Positions 25,322 through 31,672 of a DNA stretch of 64,000 nt are shown here, piece after piece. Each line of letters begins with the position of its first letter. Position 1 is the stretch's first letter. Where the stretch lies: positions 330,809-394,808 of the forward strand of contig NZ_BMNG01000012.1 in NCBI RefSeq assembly GCF_014646335.1, in the 5' to 3' direction. This DNA is from Streptomyces lasiicapitis. GTDB taxonomy: Bacteria > Actinomycetota > Actinomycetes > Streptomycetales > Streptomycetaceae. The notes under the pieces were generated by a model. The model had not been told where the DNA came from. It ran no database searches and saw only the letters and a program-made list of their open reading frames with translations. A program made the position numbers and the translations under genes.

Positions 25322-26662
25322 TCAGGAGGCGTCGATGAATCGGTCGAGTACGCGGACGCCGAACTTCAGGCCGTCCACCGGCACTCGCTCGTCGACGCCG
25401 TGGAACATACCGGCGAAGTCCAGCTCCGGCGGCAGCTTCAGCGGCGCGAAGCCGAAGCCGCGGATGCCGAGGTCGTCGAAGGACTTGGCGTCCGTGCCGG
25501 CCGAGAGCATGTACGGCACGGCGCGGGCGATGGGGTCCTCCGCCTGGAGCGCCAGCTGCATGGCGTCCACGAGGGCGCCGTCGAACGTGGTCTCCAGCGC
25601 CTTGTCCGCGTGCACGTCCTCGCGCTTGACGTTCGGGCCGAGGATGCGGTCGAGGTCGGCCAGGAACTCCTCCTCGTACCCCGGCAGATAGCGCCCGTCG
25701 ACGTGCGCGGTCGCCTGGCCCGGGATCACGTTGACCTTGTAGCCGGCGCCGAGCTGGGTCGGGTTGGCGGTGTTCTGCAGGGAGGCGCCGATGAGCTTGG
25801 CGATGCCGCCGAGCTTGGCGAGCGTCTCGTCCATGTCCTCCGGGTCGAGCTCGGTACCGAGGGCGTCGCCCAGCTCGTCCAGGAAGTGCCGCAGCGTCTT
25901 GGTGACGCGCACCGGGAACTTGTGCCGACCGAGGCGGCCCACGGCCTCGGACAGCTCGGTGATCGCGTTGTCCTTGTGGATCATCGATCCGTGTCCGGCG
26001 CTGCCGTCCACGGTCAGCTTCATCCAGTGCATGCCCTTCTGGGCCGTCTCCACCAGATAAAGGCGCAGCTGCTCGTTGACGGTGAAGGAGAAGCCGCCGA
26101 CCTCGCTGATCGCCTCGGTCACGCCCTCGAAGAGGTCCGGGTGCTTGTCCACCAGGAACCGCGCCCCGAACTTCCCGCCGGCCTCCTCGTCCGCCAGGAA
26201 CGCGAGCACGATGTCCCGCGGCGGCTTGCGGCCGCTGCGCAGCCGGTCGCGCACGACCGCCAGGGTCATCGCGTCCATGTCCTTCATGTCGACGGCGCCC
26301 CGGCCCCACACGCAGCCGTCCGCGATCTCCCCGGAGAAGGGGTGGTGCGTCCAGTCCTGGGCATTGGCCGGTACGACGTCGGTGTGGCCGTGGATCAGGA
26401 GCGCGGGCCGCGACGGGTCCTCGCCCTCGATGCGCGCGACGGTGGACGCGCGGCCCGGATGCGACTCGAAGATCTTCGGCTCGAGCCCCACCTCCGCGAG
26501 CTTCTCCGCGACGTACTCGGCCGCCTTGCGCTCCCCCGGGCCCGAGTGATCGCCGTAGTTGCTGGTGTCCATCCGGATCAGGTCCCGGCACAGGTCGACG
26601 ACCTCGTCCTCACCGGAGACGCCCCGCACCCCGTTCGCCCCGCCCGTGGTCGGCTCGCTCAC
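25322..26662 (-). CDS. M20/M25/M40 family metallopeptidase
   Basis: Zinc-dependent aminoacylase/carboxypeptidase-like enzyme, 446 residues, cytosolic. The di-metal centre is visible: His in LLIHGHTDVVPANA (about 88-101), Asp in WGRGAVDMKDMDAM (about 114-127) and the Glu pair in AFLADEEAGGKFG (about 148-160). The dimerisation (lid) domain spans about 200-320 and begins after LVETAQKGMHWMKLTVDGSA. The C-terminal metal histidine is in MFHGVDERVPVDG. It probably hydrolyses an N-acyl amino acid or dipeptide. It is monocistronic on the minus strand, with its promoter in the gap before tRNA-Leu. Confidence 0.9.
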   Translation of the reverse strand: MSEPTTGGANGVRGVSGEDEVVDLCRDLIRMDTSNYGDHSGPGERKAAEYVAEKLAEVGLEPKIFESHPGRASTVARIEGEDPSRPALLIHGHTDVVPANAQDWTHHPFSGEIADGCVWGRGAVDMKDMDAMTLAVVRDRLRSGRKPPRDIVLAFLADEEAGGKFGARFLVDKHPDLFEGVTEAISEVGGFSFTVNEQLRLYLVETAQKGMHWMKLTVDGSAGHGSMIHKDNAITELSEAVGRLGRHKFPVRVTKTLRHFLDELGDALGTELDPEDMDETLAKLGGIAKLIGASLQNTANPTQLGAGYKVNVIPGQATAHVDGRYLPGYEEEFLADLDRILGPNVKREDVHADKALETTFDGALVDAMQLALQAEDPIARAVPYMLSAGTDAKSFDDLGIRGFGFAPLKLPPELDFAGMFHGVDERVPVDGLKFGVRVLDRFIDAS

Positions 26663-26840
26663 GCTGTTCCTCCCGCTGTTGCACTCTGGGTCCTTCCCAT
26701 CCTCCCGCGCCGGCCGCCCGGACCCAAGGGCGGGCGGCCCTCGTCATACGCCGTTCACCCCCTGGACCAGCGTGATCAGGTACCCCCGAATGTTTGCTAT
26801 GGTTTTCCACGTCGCCGCGGGAAACCGCGACAGACCACCG

Positions 26841-26925
26841 GTCCGGGTGGCGGAATGGCAGACGCGCTAGCTTGAGGTGCTAGTGCCCTTTATCGGGCGT
26901 GGGGGTTCAAGTCCCCCCTCGGACA
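26841..26925 (+). tRNA. tRNA-Leu, anticodon GAG
   Basis: Class II tRNA. Acceptor stem GTCCGGG / CTCGGAC (one G-T pair) plus discriminator A. Anticodon stem CTAGC / GCTAG around loop TTGAGGT gives anticodon GAG (decodes CUC/CUU). Long variable arm TGCCC-TTTAT-CGGGC and T-arm GGGGG-TTCAAGT-CCCCC. CCA is not encoded. The 3' end is the attachment site of the element that follows, and the recombinase gene on the other strand stops inside this gene. Confidence 0.95.
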
Positions 26926-28570
26926 CAGACAGTAAGCCCATGGATGGTGCTGGCCGACTCTCGGCCAGCACCTTTTGTGTTTGGTGGTCGTATTCGAGGC
27001 GTAGGCCGAGTTGGCGGTAGACCTCTAGCTTGTCGGCGGGGTCGGCGCGGTTGAGGACCGCCAGGAGTCCACTGAGGGTCTCGACGAGGGTGTGGATCTC
27101 GGCTTTGGTCAGTCGCCGGATGGGTTGGTCCGGTGACGCGCTGGCTGCGGCGAGCTGAGCCCGGGCGGCCGCCCGCTGGGCGGTGATCTCTGATGTCCAT
27201 TCGTTGATCAGGGCCGGGTCGGCTCCGGCTTCCAGGGCGGCGCGGTAGCGCTTGAGCTTGCGGTCGCAGTCCTTGATGGTGCGCCGGCTGGCCGTGAGGC
27301 GCGGATCCTGGCAGGGCTGGGCCTGTTCCAGGGCGGTGAGTGAGGCGTGCAGGTGCTTGGGGGCGAAGGCGGTGGCCAGCCAGGCGTCCAGGGGCGGCAG
27401 GACGCTGTCCTCGCGCAGGTAGACGTTGAGCGGGTGCGCGAGGCGGTTGGCCAGCGCGTATTCAGCGGGGAAGCGGCAGCGGTAGTGGGCGCGGCTGTTG
27501 GCCCAGTTGCCCTGCATGCGGCGCCCACACTGCGTATGGAAGATCAGGCCCTTGAGGGCGTAGGCGTGGCGGGTGCGCAGTACCGTCCGGCCGGTGGAGG
27601 CCGGGCCGCGTGAGGCCAGGCGCTGCTGGACGGCGTCGAAGGTCTCACGGCTGATCAGTGCCGGGTGGGCGGGGTGCTCCGAGTAGATCCACTCTTGTTT
27701 GGGGTTCCAGCGCAGGGCGGTGGCATGTCCCAGGCCGACGTCATCGACATCGATCAGCGTTTCGTGTTTGTGCTGGCGGTTCCATACCTGGTGGCCGGTG
27801 TAGCGGGGGTTGGTGAGGATGGCCCGGACGGCGCTCTTGGACCAGGCGATGCCGCACCGGTGCGGGTTGCGCTCTGGGTCCGCTGCTGAGGGGCATGGGA
27901 TGTGATCGTCGGTGAGGCGCTGAGCCAGGGCGTAGATCCCGTATCCGCCAAGGTAGTCGCCGAAGATCCGCTGCACCACGGGGCCGGTGGCCGGGTCGAT
28001 CTCCAAGCGGTGGGCGCGGCGGCCCTCGGCGGCCTTGGCCGGGTGCGGGTGCGGACCGGCGTCCGCGAGGCGGTAGCCGTAGGGCGGGCGGCCGCCCAGG
28101 AACCGGCCCTCCAGTCGGGCCTGGGTGGCCATCGCGGTGCGGACGCGCAGTTTGATGCGGCTGCGTTCGGCCTTGCTCATCCCGCCGAACACCGACATCA
28201 CCAGGTCATGGGCTTCAGATTCGGGGTCGATGGGGCCGCCGACCTCCGGCACCCACAACTGCACGCCGTAGTGCACGAAGAGGGGGTAGGTCAGGCCGTA
28301 CTGGTTGCCGTAGAAGGCGCGTTGCGGCTCGCCGATGACCACCGCGTCGAAGTCCCGGGCGGGGTCGGCGAGTGCGGTGAGCAGATCTGCGGCGCGGGGG
28401 CGGCGTTTCCAGGGGATCGCGCGGGACTGGCCGATGTCGAAGTACTCGGCCACCACCGGCCCGTGTGCCTCGGTGAGCGCTGTGGCGCGGGCCAGCTGCC
28501 ACGCCCGGGAGGCGGCCGGGTCCTGCTGGTCCTCGGTGGAGACCCGGCCGTAGAACGCGAAGCGCACCAT
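26867..28570 (-). CDS. Large serine recombinase (site-specific integrase), C-terminus encoded within tRNA-Leu
   Basis: 567-residue serine integrase. The N-terminal resolvase domain has the catalytic serine in FAFYGRVSTEDQ (S11) and the downstream arginine segment KAERSRIKLRVRTAM. The recombinase domain (about 165-300) includes GRPPYGYRL and AIAWSKSAVRAILTNPRY-like sequence. A zinc-ribbon-like part (LIFHTQCGRRMQGNW ... HYRCRF) is degenerate, with only some cysteines kept. A coiled-coil region follows. The last 19 codons (SEGGLEPPRPIKGTSTSS end) read antisense through the tRNA 3' half, and the TAG lies in the anticodon stem. The C-terminus therefore depends on the integration site and would change on excision. 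The ATG overlaps the TAA of the upstream 71-residue gene (TAATG). Confidence 0.88.
   Translation of the reverse strand: MVRFAFYGRVSTEDQQDPAASRAWQLARATALTEAHGPVVAEYFDIGQSRAIPWKRRPRAADLLTALADPARDFDAVVIGEPQRAFYGNQYGLTYPLFVHYGVQLWVPEVGGPIDPESEAHDLVMSVFGGMSKAERSRIKLRVRTAMATQARLEGRFLGGRPPYGYRLADAGPHPHPAKAAEGRRAHRLEIDPATGPVVQRIFGDYLGGYGIYALAQRLTDDHIPCPSAADPERNPHRCGIAWSKSAVRAILTNPRYTGHQVWNRQHKHETLIDVDDVGLGHATALRWNPKQEWIYSEHPAHPALISRETFDAVQQRLASRGPASTGRTVLRTRHAYALKGLIFHTQCGRRMQGNWANSRAHYRCRFPAEYALANRLAHPLNVYLREDSVLPPLDAWLATAFAPKHLHASLTALEQAQPCQDPRLTASRRTIKDCDRKLKRYRAALEAGADPALINEWTSEITAQRAAARAQLAAASASPDQPIRRLTKAEIHTLVETLSGLLAVLNRADPADKLEVYRQLGLRLEYDHQTQKVLAESRPAPSMGLLSVSEGGLEPPRPIKGTSTSS
26908..26926. 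repeat. Left att core (tRNA-Leu 3' end)
   Basis: CAAGTCCCCCCTCGGACAC in the T-arm and acceptor stem of tRNA-Leu. It matches 31541-31559 at 18 of 19 positions (T versus A at position 5), with 14 bp identical without a break. Confidence 0.8.
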
Positions 28571-28785
28571 TACCCTGCCCTCCTTCCGTCCCCGTGTTCG
28601 CGGGCGCGGGCGCGGGAGACGTTGCAGATCAAGCGCCACAGCGCGGCGGCCACTTCCGGCGTCAGTACTGGTGGCTGCTCGGGCACGATCACCCTCACCA
28701 CCGTCCCGGCCGACTCCGACCCGGCGGGCGGACGTTGGCGGTTGGTTCTCTGTTCGGTTCCAGGGTTGCCCTCTGCCTGGTCCAT
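28570..28785 (-). CDS. Small protein translationally coupled to the recombinase
   Basis: 71 residues, not recognised. A polar N-terminus (DQAEGNPGTEQRTNRQRPP) precedes VVRVIVPEQPPVLTPEVAAA and an arginine-rich helix LICNVSRARAREHGDGRRAG. The TAA and the recombinase ATG share one base (TAATG at 28572-28568), so the two are co-translated. Position and size make a recombination directionality factor or other integrase accessory possible, but nothing in the sequence proves it. Confidence 0.6.
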   Translation of the reverse strand: MDQAEGNPGTEQRTNRQRPPAGSESAGTVVRVIVPEQPPVLTPEVAAALWRLICNVSRARAREHGDGRRAG

Positions 28786-28912
28786 GGCCAGCCTCTCGGC
28801 CCACGAACCGTGGGACCGGCAGCATTCGTGGGCGTCACTCGCGGAATGAGTCACCCAAAAAGGCCGACTTTTGAACCGTTTTTCGACAGGGTCAGGACGT
28901 TTTAGTAGTGAT

Positions 28913-29332
28913 TTAGTCGGGCTTGAAGGCCTGGTGCACCACGAAGGCAACCAGCGTTCCGCCATGCCGACTTGGCGCTGACCACCACTCATCAGCCAAC
29001 GCGTCGACAAGTAGCAGGCCACGCCCATGCGCCTCGGTGGCCGAAGGCGAGCGCAGCCGCACATGTGCGGGACAGCCCGGGTTGTGCACCTCCACGCGCA
29101 GCGCCCCGCCGACCCGGCACCAGTCGACGCGCACCCGCCACGGCCCCTCGGCGCTCCCGTACAGAACGGCGTTGGTGACCAGTTCCGAGACCATCAGTAC
29201 GCAGTCGTCGACGACGGAGCACGGCAGATGGAGGGGCTCGGTGAACGTCCGGAACCAGCGGCGCGCACGGCCCACCGACTCCGGGACGGGGTAGAGGACC
29301 ATCCCGCCGAGCGGCTCGGGCACGTCACTCAC
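28913..29332 (-). CDS. ATP-binding protein, anti-sigma-factor-like HATPase
   Basis: 139-residue GHKL-fold ATP-binding protein of the SpoIIAB/RsbW-like group that is abundant in Streptomyces. The N-box is in LMVSELVTNAVLYGS (about 55-69). The G1/G2 region is HGRGLLLVDALADEWW (about 104-119), followed by GGTLVAFVV. The lone domain, with no sensor or membrane part, is typical of regulators encoded next to XRE/WhiJ-type genes. The GTG at 29332 overlaps the stop of the preceding 69-residue gene by 8 bp, so both are in one minus-strand unit. Partner switching with an unknown target is inference. Confidence 0.82.
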   Translation of the reverse strand: MSDVPEPLGGMVLYPVPESVGRARRWFRTFTEPLHLPCSVVDDCVLMVSELVTNAVLYGSAEGPWRVRVDWCRVGGALRVEVHNPGCPAHVRLRSPSATEAHGRGLLLVDALADEWWSAPSRHGGTLVAFVVHQAFKPD

Positions 29333-29534
29333 TACCCTCGCGCCGGAACTGACGAGCCAGGCGCATGGCGACTTCCGCGCGAACGCGCCCGAGATTGACG
29401 AGTTGGAGACCCGGTGAGGCGTGGTCGACGGCGAGGGACGGGAAGACGATGCCCGCCTCGGCCAGCGCTGCCCGCAGCTCCTCAACGGCTGTGTGCGGGT
29501 CGACATCGTGCGGCTGCTCATGCGTAGTGACCAT
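29325..29534 (-). CDS. Small hypothetical protein, upstream of the ATPase
   Basis: 69 residues, unrecognised. The N-terminus VTTHEQPHDVDPHTAVEELR is acidic. It is followed by a helix and the conserved-looking segment GIVFPSLAVDHASPGLQLVN, then LGRVRAEVAMRLARQFRREG. It is not a DUF397 protein, although it occupies the place where DUF397/BldB-like proteins are often found. It overlaps the ATPase gene by 8 bp and faces the DUF6879 gene across a 168-bp divergent control region. Confidence 0.65.
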   Translation of the reverse strand: MVTTHEQPHDVDPHTAVEELRAALAEAGIVFPSLAVDHASPGLQLVNLGRVRAEVAMRLARQFRREGSE

Positions 29535-29572
29535 GAACAGGACGCTAGAGAGAAGGAGTTGGCGACTCCACG

Positions 29573-29621
29573 GGAGTTGCGCGAAGTTGCTTGACGTAGT
29601 CGCGGAGTTGCGGGAAGTTCC
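29573..29621. promoter_or_regulatory. Direct repeats in divergent control region of the element
   Basis: Two 18-bp direct repeats, GGAGTTGCGCGAAGTTGC (29573-29590) and GGAGTTGCGGGAAGTTCC (29604-29621), differ at two positions. Their starts are 31 bp apart, about three helical turns. They sit between the divergent small gene (-) and DUF6879 gene (+), a good position for binding by the element's XRE regulator. Confidence 0.5.
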
Positions 29622-29702
29622 TCTCAGTGGGCCACCAACACCATGGCCCGTTGCCGCAACAGAGCACGAAGCTGTGGTCCAGCCCTTAGAAGGGGGGACG
29701 TC

Positions 29703-30455
29703 ATGGCGCGACGACTGCGCTTCAACGGCACCGGTTCCGGAGAAGGAAGCTGCCCGGCTGTGCATGAGGACCTCGACACGGGCGAGGTGATCGTGCACGG
29801 GCCTCCGGTCACCAGCCCCGATGACCTCGCGCGGCTCCAACACCTCGACGAGGGAGAAGTGGCCATCGTCGTACCGCGCAACACACTGATCGACTTCGGA
29901 CCGCGCGATCGGGACCCTGCACCACGCATTCTCGATCCGGACCAGTTCGCCAAGCTCTTCGAGAACTTCCAGCACAGCGCATGGCACCTGGAGATGCGAC
30001 GGCGCTACGCCGTCGACGAAGCCACGGAGACCTACACCCAGTTCGTACGTGGCGAGGCCCCATCATGGGACCTCGACTCCCACTGGAGCCGCATCATCCG
30101 CCCAAAGACATCGGACGGCGCGGCAGTTGGGCGTGTCCGAATCCTCGACGACCCGCCCACGGCAGGGCAGTTGTACCTACTCGCGCACGCAGAGAAGAAC
30201 GCCGCCCTCGGTGAGGACGTGCGCAACATGTGGCGCGCCGACGCCAAGCGTGTCAATCTGCCGGACGAAGACTTCTGGATCTTCGACTCTCACATCGTCG
30301 CCCTCTGCAACTTCGACGATGATGACAACCTCACGGGCGCAGAGCTGATCACAGAGCCAGCGGCCGTCAACCAGTACAACCGGCTGCGCGACGTTGCGCA
30401 GCACTACGCCACCCCGTACAAGGAATTCGCAGCACGGCTGAACGCGAGGGAGTGA
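29703..30455 (+). CDS. DUF6879 domain protein
   Basis: 250 residues. Residues 1 to about 75 form a variable N-terminal part (ARRLRFNGTGSGEGSCPAVH). The DUF6879-type domain follows: DPDQFAKLFENFQHSAWHLE (about 81-100), RRYAVDEATETYTQFVRGE, LLAHAEKNAALGEDVRNMWR and DFWIFDSHIVALCNFDDDDN. This domain is common in actinobacteria beside XRE-DUF5753 regulators, and its function is unknown. The ATG at 29703 has GAAGGGGGG about 6 bp upstream. It is followed by the regulator gene after 10 bp, so they form one operon within the tRNA-Leu element. Confidence 0.8.
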   Translation: MARRLRFNGTGSGEGSCPAVHEDLDTGEVIVHGPPVTSPDDLARLQHLDEGEVAIVVPRNTLIDFGPRDRDPAPRILDPDQFAKLFENFQHSAWHLEMRRRYAVDEATETYTQFVRGEAPSWDLDSHWSRIIRPKTSDGAAVGRVRILDDPPTAGQLYLLAHAEKNAALGEDVRNMWRADAKRVNLPDEDFWIFDSHIVALCNFDDDDNLTGAELITEPAAVNQYNRLRDVAQHYATPYKEFAARLNARE

Positions 30456-30465
30456 GCAGGGACCG

Positions 30466-31320
30466 GTGAGTACCGACTTCCAGCAGGCGCGGGAAGCCCT
30501 GGGGACACGGCTTCGCGAACTACGGCTCTCGCGCCCTGGAGGCCGACTCACCGGCGATCAGCTGGCCCGGCAACTCGGATGGCACAAGTCCAAGGTCAGC
30601 AAGCTGGAGAACGGCAGGCAGACAGCGACGGCCGAAGATCTCCAGGCATGGGCGGGAGCAACCGGCCAACCCGAGGCGTACGAGGAACTCCGGACCCGCC
30701 TCGCAGGGTTCGAGGCCCACATCCGCTCCTGGCGCCGCCAGCTCGCGGCAGGCCACCGGGTGGTCCAGGATGCGCACAACGACGCCCAGGCCAACGCCAA
30801 GGTGCTGCGCGCCTGGGAGTCCTCGTGGGTTGTCGGGGTCCTCCAGACGCCCGACTACGCTCGCGCAGTCCTGACCCGCTCCGCCGAACTGCACCAGTCC
30901 CCACGGGACACCGAAGAGGCCGTACGCGCCCGCATGCAGCGTCAGCAGCTGCTCTACAGCACAGGAAGGCGATACCACATCATCATGTGGGAAGGCGTGC
31001 TGCGGGCCCTTGTCTGCTCGCCCGCCGTGCTCGCCGCCCAACTCGACCGCCTTGCCGGGGTCATCGGGATGGACACCGTCGAGCTGGGGATCGTTCCCTT
31101 CGGCGCCTCACTCAAGCAACCGCCGGGCGTGGGCTTCTGGATCTACGACGACCGGCGGGTGGTCACTGAGACGTGGCACGCGGAACTGTGGGTCGAGGAT
31201 GCCAACAGCGTTGCGACGCATCTGCGCGTCTGGAAGATGATGCAGGAGTCCGCGGTCTACGGAGCCGACGCGCACAACGTCATCAACGCCGCACGGCGCG
31301 CGCTCGGTTCACACGGGTAG
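30466..31320 (+). CDS. XRE-family regulator with DUF5753 domain (WhiJ-like)
   Basis: 284 residues. The N-terminal helix-turn-helix (about 8-65: LGTRLRELRLSRPGGRLTGD, LARQLGWHKSKVSKLENGRQ) is followed by the DUF5753 effector domain from about 95 to the end (LRAWESSWVVGVLQTPDYAR, LGIVPFGASLKQPPGVGFWI). The architecture is that of WhiJ and its many paralogues, which act on development together with small and ATPase partners. The GTG start lies 10 bp after the DUF6879 stop. It probably controls the divergent promoters at 29535-29702. It is the last gene before the right end of the element. Confidence 0.88.
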   Translation: MSTDFQQAREALGTRLRELRLSRPGGRLTGDQLARQLGWHKSKVSKLENGRQTATAEDLQAWAGATGQPEAYEELRTRLAGFEAHIRSWRRQLAAGHRVVQDAHNDAQANAKVLRAWESSWVVGVLQTPDYARAVLTRSAELHQSPRDTEEAVRARMQRQQLLYSTGRRYHIIMWEGVLRALVCSPAVLAAQLDRLAGVIGMDTVELGIVPFGASLKQPPGVGFWIYDDRRVVTETWHAELWVEDANSVATHLRVWKMMQESAVYGADAHNVINAARRALGSHG

Positions 31321-31540
31321 CCACGCGGCCGCCGGCCCCCTCAGGCCCACACTCATGTACCCCTGTACGGGGACGAGTTGCAGGCACCTCAGGAAGGGGC
31401 CAATGCCCCCTCGACCAGGGACAAGGCCCGGCACAGGGTCTTCCTCTCTAGCAGGTAGGGGGAACGGCAGGGGGATTGGAACTAGGATCGGTAGTCCAGT
31501 AGGAAGCTAGAACGCCTGGTCAAAGCATCGGCGTACCGCC

Positions 31541-31559
31541 CAAGACCCCCCTCGGACAC
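31541..31559. repeat. Right att core, copy of tRNA-Leu 3' end
   Basis: CAAGACCCCCCTCGGACAC, identical to the tRNA-Leu end at 26908-26926 except one base. No other part of a tRNA precedes it, so it is a duplicated attachment end and not a second tRNA gene. Confidence 0.8.
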
Positions 31560-31577
31560 CAGCAGTGCACCAGCGTT

Positions 31578-31603
31578 GACCCCAGAGTTCTCTGGGGTCT
31601 TTT
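31578..31603 (+). terminator. T-tailed terminator, probably the original one of tRNA-Leu
   Basis: 9-bp stem GACCCCAGA / TCTGGGGTC, 4-nt loop, then TTTT, starting 18 bp after the right att core. No plus-strand gene ends nearby except the element's regulator 260 bp away. The simplest reading is that this hairpin once followed tRNA-Leu directly. Confidence 0.65.
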
Positions 31604-31672
31604 GCGTTTCCGGGGGCGGGCGCTCGCCCCCGGTCGCAGCCACCCTCGTCACAGGGGCCGTCGTCGCCTGCG

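Larger units (their letters stand above)
26913..31559. mobile_element. Integrated element of about 4.6 kb in tRNA-Leu(GAG)
   Basis: Bounded by direct repeats of the tRNA 3' end. It contains a serine recombinase at the tRNA side, two small genes, an anti-sigma-like ATPase, a DUF6879 protein and an XRE-DUF5753 regulator. Unique length between core copies, plus one core, is 4633 bp. Internal spacers are visibly richer in A+T than the surrounding chromosome (for example around 28855-28920). A hairpin with a T-run immediately right of the element is probably the displaced tRNA terminator. No replication or transfer genes were seen, so it looks like a minimal or reduced integrative element. Confidence 0.78.
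31321..31672. other. 352-bp gap holding the right element end
   Basis: No gene seen. It contains the end of the element, the right att core (31541-31559) and a T-tailed hairpin (31578-31603). A further 70 bp of spacer then precedes the 3' end of the minus-strand peroxidase gene. Confidence 0.7.

Noticed and set aside
31541..31559. Second tRNA-Leu gene at the right element end
   Set aside because: Only the 3' T-arm/acceptor fragment is present; no D-arm, anticodon arm or matching 5' acceptor strand precedes it.
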